A stretch of DNA of 64,000 bases, taken from NCBI GenBank assembly GCA_021780905.1, contig JAJXXW010000080.1:1-64000 (forward strand). Reading direction: 5' to 3'. Shown in pieces: positions 53,952 through 63,314 of the stretch. Source of the DNA: a bacterium. Lineage in GTDB: Bacteria > Verrucomicrobiota > Verrucomicrobiia > Limisphaerales > UBA11358. Within the stretch, counting starts at the first letter, position 1. Each line of letters starts with the position of its first letter. The notes under the pieces are model-generated. The model worked only from the letters and a program-made list of their open reading frames with translations, was not told the DNA's origin and ran no database searches. The position numbers were made by a program, and so were the translations under genes.

Positions 53952-55289
53952 TTATCCGCCCAGCGAACCCGGATCGCCCACATCACCTTTGTTAAAGTCC
54001 ACGTATTCCTCGGTCAAATCGGCGGCATACATCACCGCGTTCGCCCGGCCGAGATTCAGGTTGATGTGCAACTCAAATTCCGGCGGCGCGACGGCGGCGC
54101 AGAGCTGCTTGAATGTCGCCTTTGTCGGCTGGCCGCGTCTCAGGCTCCAGAGAATTTTTTTAGCGCCGGGCGCGGCATAACCGATGTCAATTTTCTCCTC
54201 CACGACGGTTGCCGGCGAGTAGCCAATGGCGTCAATGATCCGGCCCCAGTTCGGGTCGCCGCCGTGCCAGCTTGTCTTCACCAGCGCGCTGTTCGCCACC
54301 GCCCGCGCGGCGGCATCGGCGTCCTGAATCGTCCTGGCACCGTTCACGCGCACGGTCACGACGCGATGCACGCCTTCGCCGTCGCGGACAATTTTTTTCG
54401 CCAGTTCAAGGCAGACATGGGTCAACGCCGCCTGAAAAATCTTTCCAGCCGGACTGTTCAATCCAAATTTTTTGTTCGCCGCCAGCCCGTTTGCCAGCAC
54501 CAGCACCGTGTCGTTCGTGCTCATGTCCCCATCCACGGTGATGCGATTAAAACTGTTCGCCACGGCTGCCTCCAACATCGCCTGCAAAACTTTTCGCTCC
54601 ACGGCGGCGTCCGTCGTGATGAAGCCCAGCATCGTCGCATGCAGTCCTTGCGGACGGCCACCGGGCAGCGCCGCCGGGCGTGCGCCCGTTGCGCTCATGC
54701 CGGGTTGAATCATGCCCGCGCCCTTGCAGATGCCGCCGATGCGCACGGTCCGGCCGCCCAGCTTGAATTCCACCGCGACCTGCTTTGGTTGGGTGTCGCT
54801 GGTCATGATGGCTTCCGTCGCGCGGTCGGCATGCGCGGTGGTGCAGCCGAGTTCCATCGCGGCTTCGAGAATGCCGGCGCGGATGTGGTCCATCGGCATC
54901 GTCACGCCAATGCGTCCCGTTGAGCCGACCAGCGCGCGGCCCGGCGACAACGCTAATGTTTTCTCTGAGAACGAAACCATTTCGCGCGCGTCCGCCATCC
55001 CTTGCTTGCCGGTGCAGGCGTTGGCGTTGCCGGAATTCACCACCACGACTTGCGCCATTCCCTGCTTCATCCGCTCGACGCAGACTTTCACCGGCGCGGC
55101 GCAAACCTGGTTGGTGGTGAACATGCCGGCCACGGTCGCCGGCGTTTCGGAAACGATGAGCGCGAGGTCGCGTTTTTGTCCCTTGTTCGAGCCTTTGCCG
55201 GTGCCGAGTTTTTTGATGTCGCAAAACACGCCGCCGGCCAGGAAGCCGAGGGGCGCCACGATGGAGCCGGGGATTTCTTTCAAGGTCAT
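53952..55289 (-). CDS. argJ: Bifunctional ornithine acetyltransferase/N-acetylglutamate synthase
   Basis: 445 residues from ATG 55287-55289 (family start IPGSIVAPLGFLAGG). It recycles the acetyl group between acetylornithine and glutamate in arginine synthesis and self-cleaves before a conserved Thr. The cleavage motif is present as ATMLGFITTDA (Thr219), but the usual direct junction GMI-x-P-x-M-ATMLGF is interrupted: 19 residues (SATGARPAALPGG then RPQGLH, residues 199-217; 54639-54695) sit between GMIQPGM and ATM. GDMSTNDTVLVLANG and the C-terminal SGDPNWGR-like WHGGDPNWGRII are intact. Whether cleavage still occurs is open. Confidence 0.93.
   Translation of the reverse strand: MTLKEIPGSIVAPLGFLAGGVFCDIKKLGTGKGSNKGQKRDLALIVSETPATVAGMFTTNQVCAAPVKVCVERMKQGMAQVVVVNSGNANACTGKQGMADAREMVSFSEKTLALSPGRALVGSTGRIGVTMPMDHIRAGILEAAMELGCTTAHADRATEAIMTSDTQPKQVAVEFKLGGRTVRIGGICKGAGMIQPGMSATGARPAALPGGRPQGLHATMLGFITTDAAVERKVLQAMLEAAVANSFNRITVDGDMSTNDTVLVLANGLAANKKFGLNSPAGKIFQAALTHVCLELAKKIVRDGEGVHRVVTVRVNGARTIQDADAAARAVANSALVKTSWHGGDPNWGRIIDAIGYSPATVVEEKIDIGYAAPGAKKILWSLRRGQPTKATFKQLCAAVAPPEFELHINLNLGRANAVMYAADLTEEYVDFNKGDVGDPGSLGG
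54639..54695. repeat. 57-bp in-frame insert at the ArgJ autocleavage site
   Basis: GC-rich with self-complementary pieces (GGGCG-CA-CGCCC; GGCGGCGCTGCC). Exactly 19 codons, so the frame is kept. Confidence 0.75.
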
Positions 55290-55314
55290 TTTCAAATTTG
55301 ATTTGGTCAAAACA

Positions 55315-55349
55315 GTTTTGAATTTTGAGTTTTTGTTTTTGAGTTGGAA
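55315..55349. repeat. ATTTTGA-type heptamer tract upstream of argJ
   Basis: GTTTTGA, ATTTTGA, GTTTTTG, TTTTTGA, GTTGGAA, each 7 bases. It lies 26 bp before the argJ start and may overlap its promoter. The remaining gap to 55545 holds no gene. Confidence 0.8.
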
Positions 55350-55545
55350 AGCCAAGAATGAAGATAAAAATACACCCGCAACCCGCCGTGCCGCGCAACT
55401 CCGGCGGGAGGTTGAATGCAATCATTGTCCGCTTGAGGGATGATTCCGCCTCCGTGGTGGACGTTTGCCGCATGGAGACCGCACAAGTCCTTTTCCGCCG
55501 CTTGCAAGACGCGAATGAATCCGGAACTGCTGCAAAAAATTCATT

Positions 55546-56054
55546 TCAAAGCGAGCGGACGCGGTAAAAGTGTTGCGGGCCGTTCGGGCCTGCGGATCGG
55601 TGAACTGGAAATGGCCGGCGGAAACTTCGGTGGCGGTTCCCAACGTTGTCCAGTTGGAGAACGCCAGACCTAGGTTGGTGGTTGAGAACACGGTGTTAGT
55701 CGAGCCGGCGGTGTGCAGGAAGTTGAATTGAAACGACCCGCCGGACAGCTTGCTAAGGTTCTTCAGCAGGATGGATGATGGCAAACAGGGTGCCATTGGT
55801 TGCCGTGCCACCTGCCGAGGTGGTGCCATACAGGGTGTTGCCGGACAACGTCAATCCGCCATGCGGTTGCGAGCCATCATTGCCGCCGGTGAAAGAATAC
55901 AGGTTGGTGAAAAACAGGCCATTCGTGCTGACGAGAAAGACCGTGCCATTGCCGTAAGTCCCTCCTCCAATCGTCGTGCCATACAAATGGGTGCCAGACA
56001 AGACCAGGCCGGAGAACGAATACGCCCCGCCGCTGTTGGTTCCGGCCGTCAGAT
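55546..56054 (-). pseudogene. Decayed TIGR03803 beta-repeat (choice-of-anchor) protein gene
   Basis: The minus strand retains TIGR03803 repeats (YSFSGLVLSGTHLYGTTIGG, YGNGTVFLV, NLYSFTGGNDGSQPHGGLTL) down to a stop at 55753, then, in a second frame, the exported-protein C-terminal domain (NTVFSTTNLGLAFSNWTTLG, AGHFQFTDPQ), then in a third frame the proper ending GPQHFYRVRSL with TGA at 55546-55548. At least two frameshifts plus truncation of the 5' part at 56054 by the IS1380 remnant. The protein would have been a secreted beta-rich repeat protein. Confidence 0.85.
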
Positions 56055-56634
56055 AACCGCAGGTGCGCGTGATCGTTGAGATCGTCATAACCCGACGCCC
56101 ATCCGTAAATCCGCCGGGCCTGCCACTGCGGCACCGGGAGATCCACCTAGACCTGCCGGCGCTGGTCAACAAAAGATTGCGCCAGCGCCGCCGTGACGCC
56201 CAAGTCGGCGTCCGCCTGACGCCACAACAACACCCCGCCAGCGCTGGAAAGGGTTCCCCCGGAAAAATCAGCCGCGACTTTTCGGGAACCGAGGTCTGGC
56301 AAGAGCCAGGGCAGTTCTCGACAGTCTGTCGGCGCAGCAGCGGTCCGTGGCGTTTTCATTGGGCTCAGTGTTTTCAAGCCTTCTGACCCGCTCACCCCTT
56401 TTTGGTTCAATCCCACTAGGAAATATCCGGGCTGGTTGTTCTGCGGCGAACAATTGCTGGTGGCGTATCTGCTGCCGGGCAACAGCGGAGCCGCCCGCCA
56501 AGGGCAGCAACCCGCGTTTCCTGGTCGGCGCGGTGGTGTTGCGCAACACCCGGCGCATTCAACTGCGGTTGAGCAGCAGCTATCCCGATCAGCGGCTCTT
56601 CCGTCAGGTCGCCCATGCCTTGGGCAGCGGTTGA
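56055..56634. mobile_element. IS1380-family remnant, copy 2, with its two ends in opposite orientation
   Basis: On the minus strand 56055-56310 encodes the transposase N-terminus (RKVAADFSGGTLSSAGGVLL, VPQWQARRIYGWASGYDDLN). On the plus strand, after the shared edge at 56431, 56435-56505 encodes CGEQLLVAYLLPGN and 56515-56634 the C-terminal FLVGAVVLRNTRRIQLRLSS with a stop at 56632-56634. The core between LLPGN and NPRFLVG is deleted. Copy 1 at 10817-11170 has the same N-terminal block and the same edge but no C-terminal piece. Confidence 0.8.
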
Positions 56635-56811
56635 AGCCCGCGGAGTGTTGCCCCGGCATGTGGAAAAACAATGGGAGGTTGGGGGCACTCTGTCCACGAC
56701 CGGAAAAACCACGCGTTTTCACCCCTGAACCGCCCAAAAATCCCGGCCCCTCCCCTGGATGAAATGATCGCGTTAGCTGGAGTCGGACGTGCGCCGCCAG
56801 CAGTTGATTGA

Positions 56812-57296
56812 AAATATCCTCGCCGCCGTGTTTCCAGACGGTGACGCGGTTTTGATTTTTCCCGCGAGCACCGGCGCGAGCGCGAGGACGCAACGGAACC
56901 GGCCGGTGCGTTTTCCGCCGGCACATCTTTAAGCAAGCGCAGTAATGTGGCATTGTTATCGGCGTCGCGGGAATTTTCGGACTGGTCCAGGCCAGCGAAA
57001 CGCGCGAAATGCACGCCGGCCGCGCCGTTCAACGCGTCCACTTCCAGACCGGAATCATCGGCGAGCACAAAATCCGGTTTTGAATTTTAAGATTTTTGGG
57101 TTGAGTTTCCAGAAGCCCATTTCGCCAATTCCACCGCTTTCTTCGTCGCGTTGCCGGCAAAGGTTTCCGCAGCCTCGGCGGCGGCGGGCACATCAGGAAA
57201 TTCCTGCATCAGGAGGCGACGAAATCCCGCGCCGAGGATGGCCTGGATTTCCCCGATTTTTTGGGCGTTTCGCGTGGCGAGAAGCAGCGTCGGCAT
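56812..57296 (-). pseudogene. rdgB: Broken XTP/dITP diphosphatase gene
   Basis: From ATG 57294-57296 it reads PTLLLATRNAQKIGEIQAIL and ETFAGNATKKAVELAKWASG, the N-terminus of RdgB/HAM1, which removes non-canonical purine triphosphates. Then a heptamer tract (57078-57105) brings an in-frame TAA at 57087-57089. The same frame goes on after it with the conserved [21 protein letters not shown] second lesion is a one-base loss in an A run at 56910-56913; after correction [18 protein letters not shown] continues to about 56812, where homology ends. The final third (GYDP, S-H-R motifs) is gone, so no active enzyme is expected. 56635-56811 is leftover sequence without a gene. Confidence 0.85.
57078..57105. 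repeat. TTTTGAA-type heptamer tract carrying the rdgB stop
   Basis: TTTTGAA, TTTTAAG, ATTTTTG, GGTTGAG, each 7 bases. On the minus strand it codes STQKS-stop-NSK between WASGN and the conserved DFVLADDSG. Confidence 0.8.
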
Positions 57297-57371
57297 GGGC
57301 AAAGATATAACCCCAAAAGGAATAGTCCGACGAACTTGACAAGGTTTTTTTTTTTACGGCACAATGATTGA

Positions 57372-59402
57372 ATGAAATTCCGCATTGCTCTCGCACTGGT
57401 TTGGGCTTTCGCCGTTTCCACCGCCGGCCTCGTTTCCGCCGGAACCATCTGGCTCGATGAACTTGATATCCATTCCGCCGTGCAGGGCTGGGGCAAGCCG
57501 CATCGCAACAAATCAGTCGACGGCCATCCGCTATCCATCGGCGGCCAGCAGTTCAAGCACGGCTTCGGCACGCACGCGGAAAGCACCCTGCACATCGAGC
57601 TGGACGGCGGCGCGACGAGATTTTCCGCCAGCGTGGGCGTGGACGACGAGGTGAACAAAAGCCCCAATTCAAGCGTGGAATTCATCGTGCGCGGCGACGG
57701 CAAGGCACTTTGGAAGAGCGGCGTGATGCGCGCCGGTGACGCGGCCAAGGATTGCGAAGTGGATCTGACCGGCGTGAAATCGCTCGTGCTCGAAGTCAGC
57801 GATGCCGATGACGGCATCGACCACGACCACGCTGACTGGGCGGATGCAAAATTTGAAACGGTTTTGGCGACCACTTTTGCCACCACTGGCGAACCCGCGC
57901 TGGTGCCGGTCGCGCCATACCTTCTCACGCCGCCCGCGCCGGTTACGCCGCGCATCAATGGCGCAAACGTGTTCGGCGTGCGCCCCGGCTCGCCGTTTAT
58001 GTTCATGATTCCGGCGACAGGCGAACGGCCGATGACCTTTTCCGCGCAGAATTTGCCGCAGGGGTTGAAGCTGGATCCGCAAACCGGCCGCATTACGGGC
58101 GCGCTGTCCGCCAGGGGCGAATTTACGGTCACGCTGCACGCCAAAAATTCGCTCGGCGCGGCGGAGAAAAAATTCCGCATCGTCTGCGGCGATCAGATCG
58201 CGCTCACGCCGCCGATGGGCTGGAACAGTTGGAATTGCTTTGCCGGCGCGGTTTCCGCCGAGCATGTGAAAAGCGCGGCGGACGCGATGGTCAAGAGCGG
58301 CCTCATCAACCACGGCTGGACCTACATCAACGTGGACGACTTCTGGCAGAACCATCGCGATTCGCGAGACCCGACGTTGCACGGGCCGTTCCGCGACGCG
58401 CAGGGTGTGATTGTGCCGAACTCCCGGTTCCCCGACATGAAAGGCCTGGCGGATTATATCCACAATCTTGGCCTGAAGGCGGGACTTTACTCCTCGCCTG
58501 GCCCGTGGACGTGCGGCGGTTGCACGGCAAGTTGGAAGCACGAACAGCAGGATGCTCAAACTTACGCGAAGTGGGGCTTTGATTATTTGAAATATGACTG
58601 GTGCAGCTATGGCAGTGTCGCCGACAAAGAAATGACCAATCCCACGAACGCGAAGGTGTGGGGCGAAACCCCGCCGAAAAACGCCCAAGCCATCCTGCCC
58701 TATCGGGTCATGGGCACATTTCTGCGCGGGCAAAACCGCGACATGGTGTTCAGCCTCTGCCAATACGGCATGGCCAGCGTGTGGCAATGGGGCGGCTCGG
58801 TCAGCGGCAATTGCTGGCGCACCACCGGCGACATCCGCGACACTTGGAAAAGCATGAGTGATATCGGCTTCAACCAGGATCAAGCCGCGCCGTATGCCAA
58901 GCCGGGCAACTGGAACGACCCGGATATGCTCGTGGTCGGCCAGGTTGGCTGGGGCGAATTGCATCCGTCCCGCCTCACGCCGGACGAGCAATACACGCAC
59001 ATCAGCCTGTGGTGCCTGCTCTCGGCGCCGCTGCTCATCGGCTGCGACATGACCCAGTTGGACGACTTCACGCTGAATCTGCTCTGCAACGACGAGGTGC
59101 TGGCGCTGGATCAGGACGAACTCGGCAAAGAGGCGACGTGCATTTTGAAGGACGGCGACGTGCGCGTCTATGCCAAGGAACTGGCGGATGGCGGCCGGGC
59201 GTTTGGATTTTTCAATCTCGGCGTCACCCCGGCCAACTGGAATTTCAAGGCGCTGCCGCAGTTCGGCCTCGCCGGCAAACAGCTTGTCCGCGACGTGTGG
59301 CGGCAAAAGGATGTGGCCACCGTGGATGCGGCGGACGGCAATTTGCCGCTGACCATTCCCGCGCACGGCGTGGTGCTCTACAAGTTGACGGCGGCGAAAT
59401 GA
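57372..59402 (+). CDS. Exported alpha-galactosidase: NPCBM + Ig-like + GH27
   Basis: 676 residues. Signal peptide 1-23; NPCBM carbohydrate-binding module about 25-175 (IWLDELDIHSAVQGWGKPH, GTHAESTLHIELDGGATRFS, DAKF); a putative-Ig (He_PIG) domain about 190-275 (NLPQGLKLDPQTGRITG); GH27 catalytic barrel from about 280 (LTPPMGWNSWNCFAG) and a C-terminal beta domain. Nucleophile Asp409 in KYDWC, acid/base Asp487 in WRTTGDI, and the substrate-site WNDPDML. It removes terminal alpha-galactose from plant-type or other glycans outside the cytoplasm. ATG 57372 opens the signal peptide. It stands alone, with no transporter or sugar-kinase gene adjacent. Confidence 0.95.
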   Translation: MKFRIALALVWAFAVSTAGLVSAGTIWLDELDIHSAVQGWGKPHRNKSVDGHPLSIGGQQFKHGFGTHAESTLHIELDGGATRFSASVGVDDEVNKSPNSSVEFIVRGDGKALWKSGVMRAGDAAKDCEVDLTGVKSLVLEVSDADDGIDHDHADWADAKFETVLATTFATTGEPALVPVAPYLLTPPAPVTPRINGANVFGVRPGSPFMFMIPATGERPMTFSAQNLPQGLKLDPQTGRITGALSARGEFTVTLHAKNSLGAAEKKFRIVCGDQIALTPPMGWNSWNCFAGAVSAEHVKSAADAMVKSGLINHGWTYINVDDFWQNHRDSRDPTLHGPFRDAQGVIVPNSRFPDMKGLADYIHNLGLKAGLYSSPGPWTCGGCTASWKHEQQDAQTYAKWGFDYLKYDWCSYGSVADKEMTNPTNAKVWGETPPKNAQAILPYRVMGTFLRGQNRDMVFSLCQYGMASVWQWGGSVSGNCWRTTGDIRDTWKSMSDIGFNQDQAAPYAKPGNWNDPDMLVVGQVGWGELHPSRLTPDEQYTHISLWCLLSAPLLIGCDMTQLDDFTLNLLCNDEVLALDQDELGKEATCILKDGDVRVYAKELADGGRAFGFFNLGVTPANWNFKALPQFGLAGKQLVRDVWRQKDVATVDAADGNLPLTIPAHGVVLYKLTAAK

Positions 59403-59597
59403 TCAACCCGGATTGGTCATCCAGAAATTGATGGCCTCACCCCAGAACCTGGCTGGCGGTTCCATTATGGAAACGTGCTCACCGTCTGGAAACCGCCGGA
59501 GTTTTTCCGGCCCGGCGCAGCCATCGTAAAGCCGCAACCCGAATTGTTCAGGCACCACCGCGTCGCGGCTGTTGATTGATAATTTGTATTGGGACAT
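59403..59597 (-). pseudogene. C-terminal fragment of an alpha/beta hydrolase
   Basis: The minus strand codes LSINSRDAVVPEQFGLRLYD, then CAGPEKLRRFPDGEHVSIME, ending PPARFWGEAINFWMTNPG: the last part of an alpha/beta hydrolase with the catalytic Asp (SRD) and His (GEHVSI) but no nucleophile elbow. An ATG at 59595-59597 exists by chance. The remnant abuts the ahcY terminator, and the N-terminal two thirds are missing. Confidence 0.7.
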
Positions 59598-59601
59598 TGA
59601 A

Positions 59602-59631
59602 AAAGGCGAACGGATCTCTCCGTTCGCCTTT
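59602..59631 (-). terminator. Rho-independent terminator after ahcY
   Basis: A perfect 13-bp stem (AAAGGCGAACGGA against its complement), loop TCTC, with a T5 run on the minus strand. It ends the metK-fkbM-ahcY direction. Confidence 0.9.
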
Positions 59632-59653
59632 CGTGTTTGAGATTTGATTTTGC

Positions 59654-61123
59654 TCAATACCGGTAGTGTTCCGGCTTGTAAGGTCCTTCCACCGGCACGC
59701 CGAGGTAGTCGGCCTGCGCCTTGGAGAGCTTGGTCAGCTTCACACCGATTTTTTCCAAGTGCAGCCGGGCGACTTCTTCGTCCAGTTTCTTGGGCAGACG
59801 ATAGACGCCAACTTTCGCCGTGTCCTTGTTCTTCCACAGGTCGAGTTGCGCGAGCACCTGGTTGGTAAAGCTGTTGCTCATCACAAAGCTCGGATGGCCG
59901 GTGGCGCAGCCGAGGTTCACCAAGCGGCCTTCGGCGAGCATGTAAATGCTGTGGCCGTCGGCGAAACTGTATTTGTCCACCTGCGGTTTGATGGTGAGCT
60001 TCTTCACGCCCTTGGCGTTGTTCAATTTGTCCACTTGGATCTCGTTGTCGAAGTGGCCGATGTTGCAGACGATGGCCTGGTCTTTCATCTTCGCCATGTG
60101 CTCCAGCGTGATGATGTCCTTGTTGCCGGTCGTCGTGACGTAAAGGTCGGCGGTGCCAAGCGTGTCTTCCACGGTGGTGACTTCAAACCCTTCCATCGCG
60201 GCCTGCAAGGCGTTGATCGGATCAATCTCCGTAACGATGACGCGCGCGCCAAAGCCGCGCAGCGAGTGCGCCGAGCCTTTACCGACGTCGCCGTAACCGC
60301 AGACGCAGGCGACTTTGCCGGCAACCATGACGTCGGTCGCGCGCTTGATGCCGTCGGCGAGCGATTCGCGGCAGCCGTAGAGGTTGTCAAACTTGGACTT
60401 GGTGACGGAATCGTTGACGTTGATGGCGGGAACCAAAAGTTTTCCCTGCTCCAACATCTGATAAAGGCGATGCACACCGGTGGTCGTTTCTTCGGAAACG
60501 CCTTTCCAATCTTTCACGACTTCATGCCAGAAACCGGGACGTTCCTTGGCCACGCGCTTGAGCAACGCCTTGATGACGGCGACTTCGTGGTTGTCGCTCG
60601 GCGTGTTGACCCAAGTGTCGCCGTTTTCGAGTTCGTAGCCTTTGTGAATCAGCAGCGTGGCGTCGCCGCCGTCGTCCACGATGAGCTGCGGGCCTTTGTT
60701 GCCGGGATGCGTCAACGCGCGGAGCGTCAAGTCCCAGTATTCTTCAAGCGTTTCGCCCTTGTGCGCGAACACCGGAATGCCGGCGGCGGCAATGGCGGCG
60801 GCGGCGTGATCCTGCGTCGAGAAAATGTTGCAGCTCGCCCAGCGCACCGACGCGCCGAGTTCCACGAGCGTCTCGATGAGAATCGCCGTCTCAATGGTCA
60901 TGTGCAGCGAGCCGGTGATGCGCACGCCCTTGAGCGGCTTGCTCGCGCCGTATTTCTTGCGGATGGACATCAGGCCGGGCATCTCGTGTTCGGACACCTG
61001 GATGGTTTTGCGGCCCCACTCGGCGAGCGAGAGGTCGCGAACGGCGAAGTCCGGTTTGGCGGTGCCGCTGCCGTTCGATTTCAAAACAGTGCGGCGTGAA
61101 GATGGGAGTTTAATTGTAGTCAT
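59654..61123 (-). CDS. ahcY: S-adenosylhomocysteine hydrolase
   Basis: 489 residues (the longer bacterial/plant form). It splits S-adenosylhomocysteine into adenosine and homocysteine and so removes the inhibitor of methyltransferases. NAD site [20 protein letters not shown], substrate regions [19 protein letters not shown] and [10 protein letters not shown], the loop [16 protein letters not shown], and the C-terminal [18 protein letters not shown]. Same strand and order as metK and fkbM (69-bp gap to fkbM), so it is likely in one transcript. Confidence 0.97.
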   Translation of the reverse strand: MTTIKLPSSRRTVLKSNGSGTAKPDFAVRDLSLAEWGRKTIQVSEHEMPGLMSIRKKYGASKPLKGVRITGSLHMTIETAILIETLVELGASVRWASCNIFSTQDHAAAAIAAAGIPVFAHKGETLEEYWDLTLRALTHPGNKGPQLIVDDGGDATLLIHKGYELENGDTWVNTPSDNHEVAVIKALLKRVAKERPGFWHEVVKDWKGVSEETTTGVHRLYQMLEQGKLLVPAINVNDSVTKSKFDNLYGCRESLADGIKRATDVMVAGKVACVCGYGDVGKGSAHSLRGFGARVIVTEIDPINALQAAMEGFEVTTVEDTLGTADLYVTTTGNKDIITLEHMAKMKDQAIVCNIGHFDNEIQVDKLNNAKGVKKLTIKPQVDKYSFADGHSIYMLAEGRLVNLGCATGHPSFVMSNSFTNQVLAQLDLWKNKDTAKVGVYRLPKKLDEEVARLHLEKIGVKLTKLSKAQADYLGVPVEGPYKPEHYRY

Positions 61124-61192
61124 AAAATTTCTTGATTGTTAATTTAACTGGGTTTTGTTTTTTCAGTTTTGATTCCAAAAAATGCGCCGTTT

Positions 61193-61984
61193 TCACTTGC
61201 GTTCCTGCTGGTAGCCCAACCGGACGCACACTGGGCCGGCCCAGTGGTCGGCGGGGATCTGCAGGACGTTGCCGCTGCCGGGAAAATGCCATCGCTCGTA
61301 GCCCGGCATGACCGGGACATCCTTGACGGACACTTCCACTTGAATCACGGGCTTAAACTGGGCAATCACCCGCTGGCCGCCAAGAAGAATCGCCGCCTCG
61401 CTCCCCTCGGTGTCAATCTTGATGTAGTCCACCCGCGCCGACTGCTCCAGGCCGACCAGTTCATCCAGCGTCAAACAAAGGCAGGAGATGTTTTTGGCCT
61501 GCGCATCACTCCGGTTGAAACTGGCACTGGCCGGCCGGTCCTGATTAATCCAAAGATCCTTCCGGCCGGACTGCTCGCCGAGCACGCAGTTGCGAATCCG
61601 CACGTTGCCAAAGTCGTTCCGAAGAACATTCCGGTGCAGCGCATAGACCATGTCCGGCTGCGGCTCGATGGCAATGACTTCTCCGCTGCTTTCCACGCAG
61701 TGCGCCGCCTTCATGGAAAAAACGCCCGTATTGGCACCAATGTCAATGAAGACATCGCCCGGCCGGAGGAAAAATTCCAAATGCTTCAACTCCGGTTCCA
61801 GCTCTTCGCCAAAAACAAAAAACCCCCGGCCACCGTAACCCGCCCGGTTCTGCCCCGTGATCTCGACCCCGGCCTTCGTTTTGCGGCTCAACCAGGCGCT
61901 CCGCGGCAGCAGCGCGCACGTCGCCTTCCGAAGCAACTGGTCGAACTTGGCTGTCGGATACGGCATAAGCTGCATTTGGACCAT
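61193..61984 (-). CDS. FkbM-family methyltransferase
   Basis: 263 residues. SAM-binding motif FIDIGANTGVFSMKAA (about 83-98), IAIEPQPDMVYALHRNV, and the family's VDYIKIDTEGSEAAIL are clear. FkbM enzymes O-methylate sugars or polyketides; acceptor unknown here. An N-terminal helical extension precedes the Rossmann fold. It lies between metK and ahcY, 49 bp after metK, so its expression may follow SAM supply. Confidence 0.88.
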   Translation of the reverse strand: MVQMQLMPYPTAKFDQLLRKATCALLPRSAWLSRKTKAGVEITGQNRAGYGGRGFFVFGEELEPELKHLEFFLRPGDVFIDIGANTGVFSMKAAHCVESSGEVIAIEPQPDMVYALHRNVLRNDFGNVRIRNCVLGEQSGRKDLWINQDRPASASFNRSDAQAKNISCLCLTLDELVGLEQSARVDYIKIDTEGSEAAILLGGQRVIAQFKPVIQVEVSVKDVPVMPGYERWHFPGSGNVLQIPADHWAGPVCVRLGYQQERK

Positions 61985-62033
61985 TTTACAAAATCATCGG
62001 GCCGGCTTCAACCAAGCTGGCGCGCGCCTTGAA

Positions 62034-63212
62034 TCAGCGCAGCGCCTTTTGCAACGCGGCCACCTTGTCCGTCTTTTCCCAAGTAATGTCCGGGTCGGTT
62101 TTGCCGAAGTGGCCATAGTTGGTGGTCTTGGAATAAATCGGGCGGAGCAGATTCAACTGCTTGACGATGTTCGCCGGCTTGAAGCTGAAAACATCGCGGA
62201 CGGCGTTTTCAATCTGTTCGTCGGTGATGCCGTTGACCGCCGTGCCGAACGTGTTGATGCACACGCTGACGGGTTCGGGATAGCCGATGGCGTAGGCGAA
62301 CTGGATTTCCGCGCTCGTGGCGATGCCCGCCGCGACGATGTTCTTCGCCACATAACGGCCCATGTAAGCCGCGCTGCGGTCCACCTTGCTCGGGTCCTTG
62401 CCGGAGAACGCACCGCCGCCGTGCCGGCCCATGCCGCCGTAGCTGTCCACGATGATCTTGCGGCCGGTCAAACCGGTGTCGCCCTGCGGCCCGCCGACGA
62501 CAAAGCGGCCGGTGGGGTTGATGAGAAACTGCGTTTTCTTCGTGAGCAAATGCTTCGGCAAAACCTTTTTGACGATGTTCTCGATGCAAAAATCCTTGAT
62601 CGTCTTGTGCTTCACGTCATGCGCGTGCTGCGTGGAGATGACCACGTTGGTGATGGCCACCGGCTGGTCGTTGACGTATTGCACGGACACCTGCGATTTC
62701 GCGTCGGGCCGCAGCCACGCGACCTTGCCGGTCTTGCGGATGCGCGTGAGTTCCGCGCCCAACTGGTGCGCGAACATGATCGGCGCGGGCATCAGCTCCG
62801 GCGTTTCGTTGCACGCGTAACCGAACATCAAACCCTGGTCGCCGGCACCCTGCTCGGCGGTGTCCTTGCCTTCGGCGGCCTTCGCGTCCACGCCCTGCGC
62901 AATGTCGGGCGACTGCGAGGTGATGGCGTTCATGATGAGCACCTTGTCGGCGTGAAACACGTCGTCGTCGTGCGTGTAGCCGATTTCGCGGATGGTGTCG
63001 CGGGCGATCTGGTTGAAATCGAGCTTGGCCTTGGTGGTGATTTCGCCGCCGACGACGACGAGGTTGGACTTGCAGTAAGTCTCGCAGGCGACGCGGCTGA
63101 ACTTGTCCTGCGTCAGGCAGGCGTCCAGCACGGCGTCGGAAATGGTGTCCGCGACTTTGTCCGGATGGCCTTCGCCGACGGACTCCGAGGAGAAGATGAA
63201 GTTTTTGCTCAT
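62034..63212 (-). CDS. metK: S-adenosylmethionine synthetase
   Basis: 392 residues. It makes SAM from methionine and ATP. Signatures [51 protein letters not shown] and [19 protein letters not shown] are intact, as are the three repeated alpha/beta domains. Divergent from the ArsR-methyltransferase gene across 102 bp that hold overlapping promoters. No SAM riboswitch motif is seen in the leader of about 45 nt. Confidence 0.98.
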   Translation of the reverse strand: MSKNFIFSSESVGEGHPDKVADTISDAVLDACLTQDKFSRVACETYCKSNLVVVGGEITTKAKLDFNQIARDTIREIGYTHDDDVFHADKVLIMNAITSQSPDIAQGVDAKAAEGKDTAEQGAGDQGLMFGYACNETPELMPAPIMFAHQLGAELTRIRKTGKVAWLRPDAKSQVSVQYVNDQPVAITNVVISTQHAHDVKHKTIKDFCIENIVKKVLPKHLLTKKTQFLINPTGRFVVGGPQGDTGLTGRKIIVDSYGGMGRHGGGAFSGKDPSKVDRSAAYMGRYVAKNIVAAGIATSAEIQFAYAIGYPEPVSVCINTFGTAVNGITDEQIENAVRDVFSFKPANIVKQLNLLRPIYSKTTNYGHFGKTDPDITWEKTDKVAALQKALR

Positions 63213-63245
63213 GTTTGTTTATTTTGGTTGCTCGCCAACAACATA

Positions 63246-63291
63246 TTGACGTATCAGGATTTGATGATATAACACTTTTCAGGAACGTCAA
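63246..63291. promoter_or_regulatory. Face-to-face overlapping promoters, metK (-) and arsR-methyltransferase (+)
   Basis: Plus strand: TTGACG (63246-63251), 16 bp, TATAAC (63268-63273). Minus strand: TTGACG (63286-63291), 16 bp, TATCAT (63264-63269). The -35 boxes are the outer arms of an inverted repeat TTGACGT/ACGTCAA, and the two -10 boxes overlap by two bases. RNA polymerase cannot fill both. The symmetric arms are also candidate operator half-sites for the ArsR domain. Confidence 0.7.
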
Positions 63292-63314
63292 ACGCTTTTG
63301 CAAAATAATTTAAC

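Noticed and set aside
57087..57302. An intact short 'RdgB' of 71 residues
   Set aside because: It stops inside a repeat tract while the conserved next motif continues in the same frame; the enzyme needs about 195 residues.
61124..61192. SAH or SAM riboswitch before ahcY or fkbM
   Set aside because: The short AT-rich gap lacks the conserved cores of SAM-I, SAM-II or SAH aptamers.
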